This document shows, one piece after another, positions 44,518-53,226 of a stretch of 55,059 nt of DNA (its first letter is position 1; each line of letters opens with the position of its first letter). Below the pieces are notes generated by a model. The model made no database searches. It was not told the DNA's origin and saw only the letters and a list, made by a program, of their open reading frames with translations. A program made the position numbers and the translations under genes. Location: the NCBI GenBank assembly GCA_900547475.1, contig URGW01000025.1, forward strand, positions 1 through 55,059, written 5' to 3'. Source of the DNA: an uncultured Clostridium sp. GTDB lineage: Bacteria > Bacillota > Clostridia > Clostridiales > Clostridiaceae.

Positions 44518-44739
44518 AATATTAAAAAATCAAATATTGAATAAAAGAGTAATTTATGTTAAAATATGTATATATTTGTGTGAAATTGAATTTATAGCAT
44601 ATATAAGTACAAATTAATAGTTATTATAATAGTATTTAGTTGGATATATTTTAATTTCAATATAGTTATAATTATTATTGAAGTGTAGATTTATAAAATT
44701 AAATTTATATTTATAAATTTTTATTTTTTTAATATTATA
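44518..44739. other. Intergenic region between mini-CRISPR and cas promoter
   Basis: No gene was recognised. It is highly A/T-rich. A 14-nt segment ATTATTATTGAAGT at 44671-44684 also occurs in the second half of the pseudo-spacer (44392-44405); this is low-complexity sequence and may be chance or old duplication. Confidence 0.4.
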
Positions 44740-44768
44740 TTGACACCTTAAATAAATACTATTATTAT
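44740..44768 (+). promoter_or_regulatory. cas operon promoter overlapping a pseudo-protospacer
   Basis: TTGACA (44740-44745), 17 nt, TATTAT (44763-44768). The stretch 44749-44768, which includes the whole -10 box, is identical to the first 20 nt of the mini-CRISPR spacer, and the three bases before it are CCT, matching a CCW PAM. A 13-bp direct repeat TATTATATTGACA (44733-44745 and 44763-44775) overlaps both elements. The 5' leader to cas6 would be about 118 nt. Confidence 0.75.
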
Positions 44769-44893
44769 ATTGACAGTAATATTTGAAGTTATTTACAAAA
44801 TATGGCTGAGAACTTGATTATTAATTAGCTGCCAGTTATATTTAAAATTTTGAATGTACGAATAAGATTTTAAAAAAATTAAAGGAGGAAAAA

Positions 44894-45637
44894 ATGAGAT
44901 TTACTCTAACATTAGAATTAAAAGAGAAAATTTTTCCAGTGGAATATAGAAAACTCATATTAAGTTATATTAAAAATGCACTATCAGAATGTAATGGCGG
45001 AAAATACTATGATGAGTTTTTTAAGGATACTATACAAAAGGACTATTGTTTTTCTGTAGTATTACCAAAAGCTAAATTTAATAAAGATAGAATTGAATTA
45101 GAAGGTAATGAAATAAAGATACTTTTTTCTACAGAAGATAAAAAGAAAGTCGGGGTTATATTGTTTAGTGCTTTTATAGGGCAAAAGAATAAAGTATACC
45201 CATTAGAAAATAAAAATTTTATGATACTAAAAAATATAAAAAATGAAAAAGAAGAAAAAATAATAAATTTAAAGGCTATATTTAAAACAACTATAGGTGG
45301 GGGACTTTGTGTAAGGGACCATGATAGAGAAAGTAATAAGGATGTTTACTATGTATATAGTGATAAAGAATTTAGAGAAAAACTTCAAGTTATATTAAAC
45401 AATGAACTAATTAAAGCTGGATTTACAAAAGAGGAAGTAAATGAAATAAAGGTAAATCCTATACAATGTAAAAAAGTAGTTGTGAAACATTACAGACGAT
45501 ATATAGACACTACAACAGGAATGTTTGAAATACAAGCAGATAATAAAATTTTGCAGCATTTTTATAATGTAGGAATAGGATCAAGAAAATCAGCAGGATT
45601 TGGAATGCTAGATTTAGTAACACAAGATTTACTATAA
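44894..45637 (+). CDS. cas6: CRISPR-associated endoribonuclease Cas6
   Basis: Cas6 cuts pre-crRNA within repeats, 8 nt from the repeat 3' end, and often stays on the crRNA. The 247-residue protein has the two-ferredoxin-fold layout, begins with RFTLTLELKEK and ends with the glycine-rich loop GIGSRKSAGFGM (residues 227-238) that is diagnostic of Cas6. AAAGGAGGA precedes the ATG. It is the first gene of the cas operon. The array repeat's small hairpin TCCA-TAT-TGGA ends exactly at the predicted cut. Confidence 0.92.
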   Translation: MRFTLTLELKEKIFPVEYRKLILSYIKNALSECNGGKYYDEFFKDTIQKDYCFSVVLPKAKFNKDRIELEGNEIKILFSTEDKKKVGVILFSAFIGQKNKVYPLENKNFMILKNIKNEKEEKIINLKAIFKTTIGGGLCVRDHDRESNKDVYYVYSDKEFREKLQVILNNELIKAGFTKEEVNEIKVNPIQCKKVVVKHYRRYIDTTTGMFEIQADNKILQHFYNVGIGSRKSAGFGMLDLVTQDLL

Positions 45638-45651
45638 GGAAGGAGGAAAAG

Positions 45652-47016
45652 ATGAAAACAAGTATACAAAATAATAATTATGATACTATGTTAGAGCCAT
45701 CAGATTGGAGATTTTCTGCAGCTATTAATGGACTAATCCAATATATGGATTATCATCAGTTAGAGTATGAAATTAATGATGATTATATTTTATATAATAG
45801 TAAAGATATTACTGAAGAAAAATATTTAGAATTTATAGAAGATAAATATGGGGAAGAGTTTCATCATAAGATGGTTGAAAATATACTTTCAATTGAAGAG
45901 TTTAATGATGACCAAGTAAAGTTAGTAAATGAAAAGTTATCTGCAAATACAATAATGAAAAAGAAGTTTAATAAAATAAAATTTAATGTAACAAATAAGC
46001 AAGAAATATTAAATATAATAAATGAAAATAGAAGTGAATTAATAAAAGAAACATTCAGAAGAAAAAGTAATATGTATATTAACTATGCAAATGAAAATCA
46101 AATGTTTAACGAAGCACAGGATTATTGTAGGTTACAAGGTTATTGTATAGATGTAGGTAAAAAGGGTAAATCAACAGGTTTTAATTTTGTTACAAGTGCA
46201 TTTGCAGGACAAGATATTTTAGAATTTGATTTTATACCTTTTGCATTTGTAGGAGATAGGGAAGCATTTTTTATAAATGACAATTATACAATACAGAGAC
46301 TTAAAACAACTAATGATATGTTTAGAATTAAAATAGCTAATGATTTAGATAATGAAGATAGAAGTAAGGATGCTAGATATACATTGTTTAAAAGTATTAT
46401 AGAAACTTCAGATTTTATAAATATGGATGTTGAAGTAATACTTAAAGATAAAGAACATGGATATTTTGAAACTTTATATTTAAGAAAAGAAAGTATAAAT
46501 ATATTAAAAAGATTCAATGAAGAAGGTATAGAATATAAAAGTTTATGTACTTCACATAAGGTAACTGAAAAATATTATATTAATATTCAAAAGGTAGTAA
46601 CAGAAAGCATTATAAATAATGTGTTACTAGACAATTTAATAGAAACGTTATTAAAAGCAAAAAAAGAGTTTTTAGTATCTCAACTAATAAAAATAAATGG
46701 ATTAATAAGAGGTGATGAGAATATGAAGGATAAATTAAAAGAGGCTTTTGATTGTGCAAAGCGAGTATCAGAGGCTATAAAAGATAATAAAATAGATAGT
46801 TATAAGCAAAAATTAATTAGTTCAATTATATTTAAGGATTATGATAGAGTGTGCCAAATATTACTTCAATTATCAAATTATTCAGATATAGAATTTAGAT
46901 TTGTATATGATTTATATGATAATTTTGAAGATAATAAAGATTTAGCATATACATTCATAAATGCATTATCAAAGAAAATTAATAATACAGAATCAAATAA
47001 TAGTGAAAATAATTAA
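45652..47016 (+). CDS. cas8b1: Type I-B Cascade large subunit Cas8b1 (Cst1-like)
   Basis: The large subunit of Cascade recognises the PAM and recruits Cas3. The 454-residue protein begins with EPSDWRFSAAINGLIQYMDY, as in Cst1/Cas8b1 proteins of clostridial I-B systems, and contains STGFNFVTSAFAGQDILEFDFIPFAF shown here by its ends STGFNF and FIPFAF. The CxxC pairs seen in some Cst1 members are not evident. The identification rests on this start region, on size and on the fixed position between cas6 and cas7. AAGGAGG precedes the ATG. An internal start might yield a small subunit, as reported for other I-B Cas8 genes; this cannot be decided here. Confidence 0.85.
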   Translation: MKTSIQNNNYDTMLEPSDWRFSAAINGLIQYMDYHQLEYEINDDYILYNSKDITEEKYLEFIEDKYGEEFHHKMVENILSIEEFNDDQVKLVNEKLSANTIMKKKFNKIKFNVTNKQEILNIINENRSELIKETFRRKSNMYINYANENQMFNEAQDYCRLQGYCIDVGKKGKSTGFNFVTSAFAGQDILEFDFIPFAFVGDREAFFINDNYTIQRLKTTNDMFRIKIANDLDNEDRSKDARYTLFKSIIETSDFINMDVEVILKDKEHGYFETLYLRKESINILKRFNEEGIEYKSLCTSHKVTEKYYINIQKVVTESIINNVLLDNLIETLLKAKKEFLVSQLIKINGLIRGDENMKDKLKEAFDCAKRVSEAIKDNKIDSYKQKLISSIIFKDYDRVCQILLQLSNYSDIEFRFVYDLYDNFEDNKDLAYTFINALSKKINNTESNNSENN

Positions 47017-47034
47017 TATAGGGGTGCAGAAAAG

Positions 47035-47931
47035 ATGAGTAAAAAAGCATTAACGTTAACAGTAGTAGCCAATATGACTTCAAATTATTCAGAAGGTTTA
47101 GGAAATATAGCAAGTGTACAAAAGGTATTTAAAAATAGAAAAGTATATACTATGAGAAGTAGAGAAAGCTTAAAAAATGCTATTATGGTGCAAAGTGGAA
47201 TGTATGATGATTTAAAAACTGAAGTTGATGGAGCAACTCAAAAATTAGCTAATAAGGATTTAAATGCATCTAACTGTAGAGCACTTGAGGGTGGATATAT
47301 GAGTACAAAGGGAACTACAAATATTAGAAAAAGTTCTTTTTACTTAACAGATGCTATAGCTTGTGAAAGCTTTGTAAATGAAACTAGATTCCATAATAAT
47401 TTATATTTAGCTACTAATGCTGCCAAGGCTAATAATATAAATGTACAGGCAAATCCTAAAGAAACTGGATTAATGCCATATCAATATGAATATGATAAAT
47501 CATTGAAAATTTATAGTATAACTATTGATTTAGAGATGATAGGAAAAGATGAAAACTTTGCTCAAGAAGAAAATTATAAAGAAGCTGATAAAAAAGAAAA
47601 AGCAGATAGAGTAAATTCGATTTTAGATGCTATAGAAAATTTGAGCTTAACTGTAAAAGGAAACTTAGATAATGCAGAGCCAGTATTTATAGTAGGTGGT
47701 TTGTCTGATAGAAAGACACATTATTTTGAAAATGTAGTAAAGGTTGAAGAAGAAAAATTGATAGTATCACCAGATTTAAAGGATAAAATTAAAAAAGGAT
47801 TTTATGTTGGATTATTAGAAGGTAGAACTTTAAGAAATGAAAGTGAAATAAAAGAAAAGTTAGAGCCTACATCTATAGCTAGATTCTTTGATAATGTTAG
47901 AAATGAAGTAAATACTTATTTTGGTGTATAA
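47035..47931 (+). CDS. cas7: Type I-B Cascade backbone subunit Cas7 (Cst2/DevR family)
   Basis: Cas7 polymerises along the crRNA spacer to form the Cascade backbone. The 298-residue protein has the RAMP-type start ALTLTVVANMTSNYSEG and segments SVQKVFKNRKVYTMRSRES, LEGGYMSTKGTTNIRKSSF and FVNETRFHNNLYLA, typical of Cst2/DevR. GGGG precedes the ATG. It lies 18 nt after cas8b1 and 27 nt before cas5. Confidence 0.92.
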   Translation: MSKKALTLTVVANMTSNYSEGLGNIASVQKVFKNRKVYTMRSRESLKNAIMVQSGMYDDLKTEVDGATQKLANKDLNASNCRALEGGYMSTKGTTNIRKSSFYLTDAIACESFVNETRFHNNLYLATNAAKANNINVQANPKETGLMPYQYEYDKSLKIYSITIDLEMIGKDENFAQEENYKEADKKEKADRVNSILDAIENLSLTVKGNLDNAEPVFIVGGLSDRKTHYFENVVKVEEEKLIVSPDLKDKIKKGFYVGLLEGRTLRNESEIKEKLEPTSIARFFDNVRNEVNTYFGV

Positions 47932-47958
47932 GTAGGATAAAAGAAAGTAGGTAAAAAT

Positions 47959-49041
47959 ATGAAGGCTTTAAGAATAGTACTTACTCAAAGTAGTGCTAAT
48001 TACAGGAAGGAAGAGACTATAGATAATAAAATGACTTACCCACTTCCACCAATATCAACAATAATAGGTGCACTTCACAATGCTTGTGGATATAAAGAAT
48101 ATCATCCTATGGATATAAGTATACAAGGTAAATTTGAATCAATGCATAAAGAGCCATATACTGATCATTGTTTTTTAAACTCTGTAATGGATGATAGAGG
48201 GATTTTGGTTAAAATGAAAAATGCAAATCTTTTATCAAGTGCTTTTGATAAAGTTGCCAGTGCTAAAAAATCACAAGGAAATAGCTTTAGAAAAGGTGTC
48301 ACTATACAAGTTCATAATGAAGAATTACTAAAGGAGTATAGAAATTTAAAGAATTTAAAAGATAAGATAGATACTTATAAAAATACAGAATTTAAAGAAA
48401 AGATGGAGCTTATAAAAAAAGAGAAGAAACAATTAGCTGAGGAAAAGAAAAAGTTAGATAAGAAATCACCAGAGTTTTTAGAAGTAGCTGAAAAGGAAAA
48501 AGATATAAAATCTAAAGAAAAGGAGCTTAAAGAAAACTTAAAGCTTTATGAAACTGAGAATTATACCATTCCAGTATCTAAGTTTAAAAGTTTAACAACA
48601 TCATTAAAATATTATGAAATATTAAATAGTATAGAGCTTGTTATACATGTAAGATCTGATGAAAAAACACTTAATGAGATAGAAGAAAATATATATAACT
48701 TAAAATCTATAGGTAGAAGTGAAGATTTTGTACATGTGGAAGAGGCTAAGATTGTAGAGTTAAAGGAAGATGATGAGTGTGAAATTATAAGTAATTACTC
48801 TGCATATCTAAACTATGATGATGTTAAAAATAAAAAAGTATGGTTTGATAAGTTACAAGCAGGAAGAGTAGTTACAGGAACAAAATATTACTTAAATAAG
48901 AGCTATGAAATAAAAGATGGAAAAAGATTTTTTGAGAAAAAGAAAGTGCTTTATGCATCACAATATTTTATAGAAGAAACAAGTGAAAATATATTTATAG
49001 ATAATGAAAGTAATAAAGAGTATATTGTAAGCTTTATATAA
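47959..49041 (+). CDS. cas5: Type I-B Cascade subunit Cas5 with coiled-coil insertion
   Basis: Cas5 binds the 5' handle of the crRNA. The N-terminus ALRIVLTQSSANYRKEET and PLPPISTIIGALHNACGY are Cas5t hallmarks. At 360 residues it is longer than the usual 230-260: residues about 121-198 form a Lys/Glu-rich predicted coiled coil (LKDKIDTYKNTEFKEKMEL, EKKQLAEEKKKLDKK, KDIKSKEKELKENLKLYE) inserted before PVSKFKSLTTSLKYYEIL. The C-terminal part resumes the RAMP fold with SIGRSEDFVHVEEAK. A hairpin follows before cas3. Confidence 0.88.
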   Translation: MKALRIVLTQSSANYRKEETIDNKMTYPLPPISTIIGALHNACGYKEYHPMDISIQGKFESMHKEPYTDHCFLNSVMDDRGILVKMKNANLLSSAFDKVASAKKSQGNSFRKGVTIQVHNEELLKEYRNLKNLKDKIDTYKNTEFKEKMELIKKEKKQLAEEKKKLDKKSPEFLEVAEKEKDIKSKEKELKENLKLYETENYTIPVSKFKSLTTSLKYYEILNSIELVIHVRSDEKTLNEIEENIYNLKSIGRSEDFVHVEEAKIVELKEDDECEIISNYSAYLNYDDVKNKKVWFDKLQAGRVVTGTKYYLNKSYEIKDGKRFFEKKKVLYASQYFIEETSENIFIDNESNKEYIVSFI

Positions 49042-49081
49042 TATAGGTACTAATTAGAGTCTATAGGAATTTATATAATTA

Positions 49082-49111
49082 AAAGCAGTAGGAAAACTTT
49101 CCTGCTGCTTT
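49082..49111 (+). terminator. Hairpin between cas5 and cas3, possible attenuator
   Basis: Positions 82-94 of this 49-kb segment (49082-49094, AAAGCAGTAGGAA) pair with TTCCTGCTGCTTT (49099-49111, one G-U) around AACT. The T-run is only three, then AACC, so read-through is likely. It could lower cas3-cas4-cas1-cas2 expression relative to Cascade. Confidence 0.55.
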
Positions 49112-49127
49112 AACCTTAGGGGGATTT

Positions 49128-51407
49128 ATGGAAAATAAATTAAGTATATTAGATGAAGAAATATTAAAGATGATTAAGGAGAATAATGCAAAGCCAGATA
49201 AAACAATAGAAAGACATATATTAGATTTACTAGAAGTTTTAGATTTATTACTACAACTTGAATATATAAATAAAGACAGAATATATGAGTTAGTTGAAAA
49301 GGCATGCATATATCATGACTTAGGCAAATTAAATAAAGAATTTCAAAAAAGAGTTAATGGTAAGAATGTAAAGTTTAACGAAGATGAAGAAGTTGTGCAT
49401 AATATTTTATCTTTATATTTTATAGATAATAATAGTTTTGAAAGTCAAGAAGATTACTTAAGAGTAGCTCATAGTGTATTAAATCATCATAATTATTGTA
49501 ATAATTTTAATAAAATAACAGAGAAAGAAGAATTAATAAAAACATTAATAAAAGAATTTAAAACATATAAGTTAAAGAGATCTACAAAATCAAAGTTAGC
49601 AGATATAGTAGAAGATAATGAGGCTATAAAAATAAAAGGTTATCTTCATAAATGTGATTATAGTGCAAGTTCAGCAACTGTAGCAGAATATCCAAACAAT
49701 TTTTTAAATAAGTCATTAGATAATCTTTTAAATAAATGGAAAAAAGATAATGAAGAAGCTAAGTGGAATGATCTTCAAAAGTTTTGTGAAAAAAACAAAG
49801 ATAAGAATATAATTGCAATAGCTCAAACTGGTATGGGAAAAACAGAAGCAGGACTATTATGGATTGGAGATACAAAAGGATTTTTTGTGTTACCTATACG
49901 AACAGCTATAAATGCGATATATGAAAGAGTTAAAAATGGACTTTTAGATAATAGAGAGATAGAAGAAAGAGTTGCAATACTTCATTCTAGTTCATTAGAG
50001 TATTATATAAGAAGTGTTAATGTAGATAATAATGAAAATGAAGATATAGATTTAATGAATTATCATAAGATGGGGAAACAGCTTTCAATTCCTTTAAATA
50101 TATCAACAATGGATCAGATATTTGATTTTATATATAAATATCCTGGATATGAACTAAAATTAACTACTTTATCATATTCAAAAATAGTAATAGATGAAAT
50201 ACAAGCTTATGGACCGGATTTATTAGCATATTTAATATATGGTATAGAAAGGGTAGTAGAACTTGGGGGGAAAGTTGCAATACTTACAGCTACATTACCA
50301 CCATTTGTAAAAGATTTATTAAAAATGAATATAAGTTTCAAAGAAAATGAAACAGAGTTTACTAATGACATGGAGAGGCATAACTTAAAAGTTATAAAAA
50401 AGAGAATAAATTGTGATGATATTTATGATAAATATATTGAAAATAAAGAGTTAGATAAAAACAATAAAATATTAGTAGTATGTAACACTATAAAGGAAGC
50501 TCAAAAGATTTATGAAGAATTAAAAAGTATAGTAAATAGAGATGAACTTAATATACTTCATAGTAAATTCATAAGAAAAGATAGGCTTGAAAAAGAAAAA
50601 GATATTATAGAATTTGGAAAAACTTATGATAAAAATAAAAATATAGATAAACAAAGTGGTATATGGATATCTACTTCTATAGTGGAAGCAAGTTTAGATA
50701 TTGATTTTGATTATTTATTTACAGAGCTTCAAGATTTAAATTCGTTGTTCCAAAGGTTAGGTAGATGTAATAGAAAAGGTAAAAAGGATAGTAGTGATTA
50801 CAATTGCTTTATATACACAGAAATAGATACTGCTAATTTAATTAATGGTGACAAGGGTTTTATAGATAAAAGATTATTTAATTTATCAAAAGAAGCTATA
50901 TGTTCCTGTGATGGACGAATATCAGAAAAAGAGAAGATTGATTTAATAAATACTTATCTTACTATGGAAAAATTAAAAGGTAGTGATTATTTAAGGAAGT
51001 ATAAAAAAGAATATGATTTTATAAAGAAAGTATTACCTTATAAATTTGAGATTAATGAAGTAAATTTAAGGAGTATATTATCAGAGGAGATAATTCCTAG
51101 TCCAGTATATGAAAAGTATATGGAGGACATAAAGAGGATAGAAGGAAAGTTGAAAGATGTTAGTATTAGTCCATATGATAGGATAAAATTAAAAGATGAA
51201 TTAAAAAAGTATACAGTATCAATACATCCAAGTGATGTTAAGCGTTATGATAAAGCAAAACAACAAGGAAAAGCAATATTTTATGATAGGGTACTATTAA
51301 GCAAACATAAAAATGACTATATTAAAGTTATTGAATGTGAATATGATGACGTTGGATATAAAAGAGTTAAATATGATAAAGAAACAAGAAATGCAACTAT
51401 TTGGTAG
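49128..51407 (+). CDS. cas3: CRISPR-associated nuclease-helicase Cas3
   Basis: Cas3 degrades target DNA after Cascade binding. The N-terminal HD nuclease domain has H63-D64 in IYHDLGKLNKEF and histidines at about 120-121 (VLNHHNYC), with Asp177 in HKCDYSASS. The SF2 helicase has Walker A QTGMGKTE (233-240), DEIQ (356-359) in place of DEAH, TATLPPF, and a C-terminal lobe with ISTSIVEASLDIDFD and QRLGRCNRKGK. 759 residues is normal for a fused HD-helicase. GGGGG precedes the ATG. Confidence 0.93.
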   Translation: MENKLSILDEEILKMIKENNAKPDKTIERHILDLLEVLDLLLQLEYINKDRIYELVEKACIYHDLGKLNKEFQKRVNGKNVKFNEDEEVVHNILSLYFIDNNSFESQEDYLRVAHSVLNHHNYCNNFNKITEKEELIKTLIKEFKTYKLKRSTKSKLADIVEDNEAIKIKGYLHKCDYSASSATVAEYPNNFLNKSLDNLLNKWKKDNEEAKWNDLQKFCEKNKDKNIIAIAQTGMGKTEAGLLWIGDTKGFFVLPIRTAINAIYERVKNGLLDNREIEERVAILHSSSLEYYIRSVNVDNNENEDIDLMNYHKMGKQLSIPLNISTMDQIFDFIYKYPGYELKLTTLSYSKIVIDEIQAYGPDLLAYLIYGIERVVELGGKVAILTATLPPFVKDLLKMNISFKENETEFTNDMERHNLKVIKKRINCDDIYDKYIENKELDKNNKILVVCNTIKEAQKIYEELKSIVNRDELNILHSKFIRKDRLEKEKDIIEFGKTYDKNKNIDKQSGIWISTSIVEASLDIDFDYLFTELQDLNSLFQRLGRCNRKGKKDSSDYNCFIYTEIDTANLINGDKGFIDKRLFNLSKEAICSCDGRISEKEKIDLINTYLTMEKLKGSDYLRKYKKEYDFIKKVLPYKFEINEVNLRSILSEEIIPSPVYEKYMEDIKRIEGKLKDVSISPYDRIKLKDELKKYTVSIHPSDVKRYDKAKQQGKAIFYDRVLLSKHKNDYIKVIECEYDDVGYKRVKYDKETRNATIW

Positions 51408-51429
51408 GGAGATATATGAGAGGTAGAAC

Positions 51430-51924
51430 ATGGAAAGAGAAATTACAGGGGTAATGATTTATTATTATGAAGTTTGTAAAAGAAAACTATGGTATTTTTA
51501 TAATGAAATACAGATGGAACAAGGAAATGAGAATGTTTTAATTGGGAGAGCTATTGATGAAGAAACTTATAAAAGGGATAAAAAGCATATTAATATAGAT
51601 AACATAATAAATATTGATTTCATAAGATCTAAGGGAGTTCTTCATGAGGTTAAGAAAAGTAATAAAATAGAAGAGGCAAGTATATTGCAGGTGAAATATT
51701 ATTTATACTTTCTCCAAAAAAGAGGAGTTTACAATATAAGAGGTAAAATAGATTATCCATTACTTAAACAAAGTATAGATGTAGAACTATCAGATGAAGA
51801 TATAAAGGAGATAGATGAAATATTAATTAATATAAAAAATACAGTTAAAGCTAGTAATCCACCAAGTTTAGATAAGAAAAGAATATGCCAATCTTGTGCA
51901 TACTATGACTTATGTTTTATATAA
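51430..51924 (+). CDS. cas4: CRISPR-associated exonuclease Cas4
   Basis: Cas4 trims prespacers and selects the PAM for correctly oriented integration. The 164-residue protein has the iron-sulfur cysteines C16 and C153, C156, C162 (ICQSCAYYDLC) and the RecB-type nuclease core D63, E73 and K75 in NIDFIRSKGVLHEVKKS. GAGAGG precedes the ATG; the gene is 22 nt after cas3. Its presence suggests PAM-aware adaptation. Confidence 0.93.
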   Translation: MEREITGVMIYYYEVCKRKLWYFYNEIQMEQGNENVLIGRAIDEETYKRDKKHINIDNIINIDFIRSKGVLHEVKKSNKIEEASILQVKYYLYFLQKRGVYNIRGKIDYPLLKQSIDVELSDEDIKEIDEILINIKNTVKASNPPSLDKKRICQSCAYYDLCFI

Positions 51925-51942
51925 GAAAGAGGGGGAGAATTT

Positions 51943-52935
51943 ATGAAGAGAAGTTATTATATATACAATAATGGAACATTGAAAAGAAAGGATAATTCTA
52001 TTGCATTTATAGATGAAGAGGGAGAAAGAAAATATATACCTATAGAAACTGTAAATGAAATATATGTAATGTCAGAAATGGACTTTAATACAAGTTTAAT
52101 TAATTATCTATCACAATATGATGTTGTGGTACATTTCTTTAATTACTATAGTTTTTATACAGGAAGTTTTCAACCTAAGGAGAAGTTAGTATCAGGAAAT
52201 TTATTGGTTAATCAGGTTAATCATTATAGTGATAATGAAAAAAGGTTAAATATAGCTAAGAGATTTATAGATGGAGCTAGTTATAATATTTATAGAAATT
52301 TAAGATACTATAATGGAAGAGGTAAGAATGTGCAGAAATATATGGATAAAATAGAGTCTTTAAGAAAGCATATATATAAATGTACTAGTATAAACGAACT
52401 TATGGGATACGAAGGAAATATTAGAAAGATATATTATGAAGCTTGGAATATAATAATAGATCAAAATATAGATTTCAAAAAAAGAGTTAAAAATCCACCA
52501 GATAATATGATAAACACATTAATTTCTTTTGTAAATACTTTAGTCTATACAAAAGTATTAGGAGCAATATATCATACTCAATTGAATCCTACTGTTAGTT
52601 ATCTGCATGAGCCAGGAGAAAGAAGATTTTCATTAAGTTTAGATATATCAGAGATATTTAAGCCAATATTAGCTGATAGACTTATATTTTCTCTTTTAAA
52701 TAAGAAACAAATAACAGAAAAGAGTTTTACAAGAGAATTAAATTATTTACATCTTACTAAAGAGGCTTCTAGAACTATTGTAGCTGAATTAGATCAAAGA
52801 TTACAAACTACGATAAAGCATAAAGATTTAAATAAAAGCATATCATATGAATATTTAATGAGATTAGAATGTTATAAGTTAATTAAACATTTGCTTGGTG
52901 AAAAAGAATATGATCCATTTAAGATTTGGTGGTAA
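51943..52935 (+). CDS. cas1: CRISPR integrase Cas1 (I-B type)
   Basis: Cas1 catalyses spacer integration with Cas2. The metal-binding triad is visible as E157 in LMGYEGNIRKIYY, H222 in SYLHEPGERRF and D234 in LSLDISEIFKP. The N-terminal beta domain contains YIPIETVNEIYVM. 330 residues is standard. GGGGG precedes the ATG. It is 18 nt after cas4 and 12 nt before cas2, forming the adaptation module. Confidence 0.96.
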   Translation: MKRSYYIYNNGTLKRKDNSIAFIDEEGERKYIPIETVNEIYVMSEMDFNTSLINYLSQYDVVVHFFNYYSFYTGSFQPKEKLVSGNLLVNQVNHYSDNEKRLNIAKRFIDGASYNIYRNLRYYNGRGKNVQKYMDKIESLRKHIYKCTSINELMGYEGNIRKIYYEAWNIIIDQNIDFKKRVKNPPDNMINTLISFVNTLVYTKVLGAIYHTQLNPTVSYLHEPGERRFSLSLDISEIFKPILADRLIFSLLNKKQITEKSFTRELNYLHLTKEASRTIVAELDQRLQTTIKHKDLNKSISYEYLMRLECYKLIKHLLGEKEYDPFKIWW

Positions 52936-52947
52936 GGGGGAGTTGTT

Positions 52948-53226
52948 ATGTATGTTATATTGGTTTATGATATAAAGAGTGATGAGGGTGGACAACGAGT
53001 ATTAAATAGAACTTTTAAAACTTGTAAAAAGTATTTATGTCATATTCAAAATTCTGTATTTGAAGGAGAATTATCAGAGTCTCAAATTGTTAAGCTAAGA
53101 TGTGAATTAAATAGTATAATAAGAGATGATATTGATTCTGTAATTTTATTTAAAAGTAAAAATGAAAAGTGGCTAACAAAAGATATGTGGGGAAAGAAAG
53201 AAGACAAAACTAGTAATTTTATTTGA
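52948..53226 (+). CDS. cas2: CRISPR adaptation protein Cas2
   Basis: Cas2 dimers bridge two Cas1 dimers in the integration complex. The 92-residue protein starts YVILVYDIKSDEGGQRVLNR with Asp8, the family signature, and has the C-terminal beta strand region SVILFKSKNEKWL. GGGGGAG precedes the ATG. It is the last cas gene; the CRISPR leader begins at its stop codon. Confidence 0.95.
   Translation: MYVILVYDIKSDEGGQRVLNRTFKTCKKYLCHIQNSVFEGELSESQIVKLRCELNSIIRDDIDSVILFKSKNEKWLTKDMWGKKEDKTSNFI

Noticed and set aside
44518..44739. CreT-like toxin RNA beside the mini-CRISPR (a CreTA toxin-antitoxin pair)
   Set aside because: I found no small frame with a ribosome site and rare arginine codons, and the seed half of the pseudo-spacer matches the cas promoter rather than this interval. 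It cannot be fully excluded.
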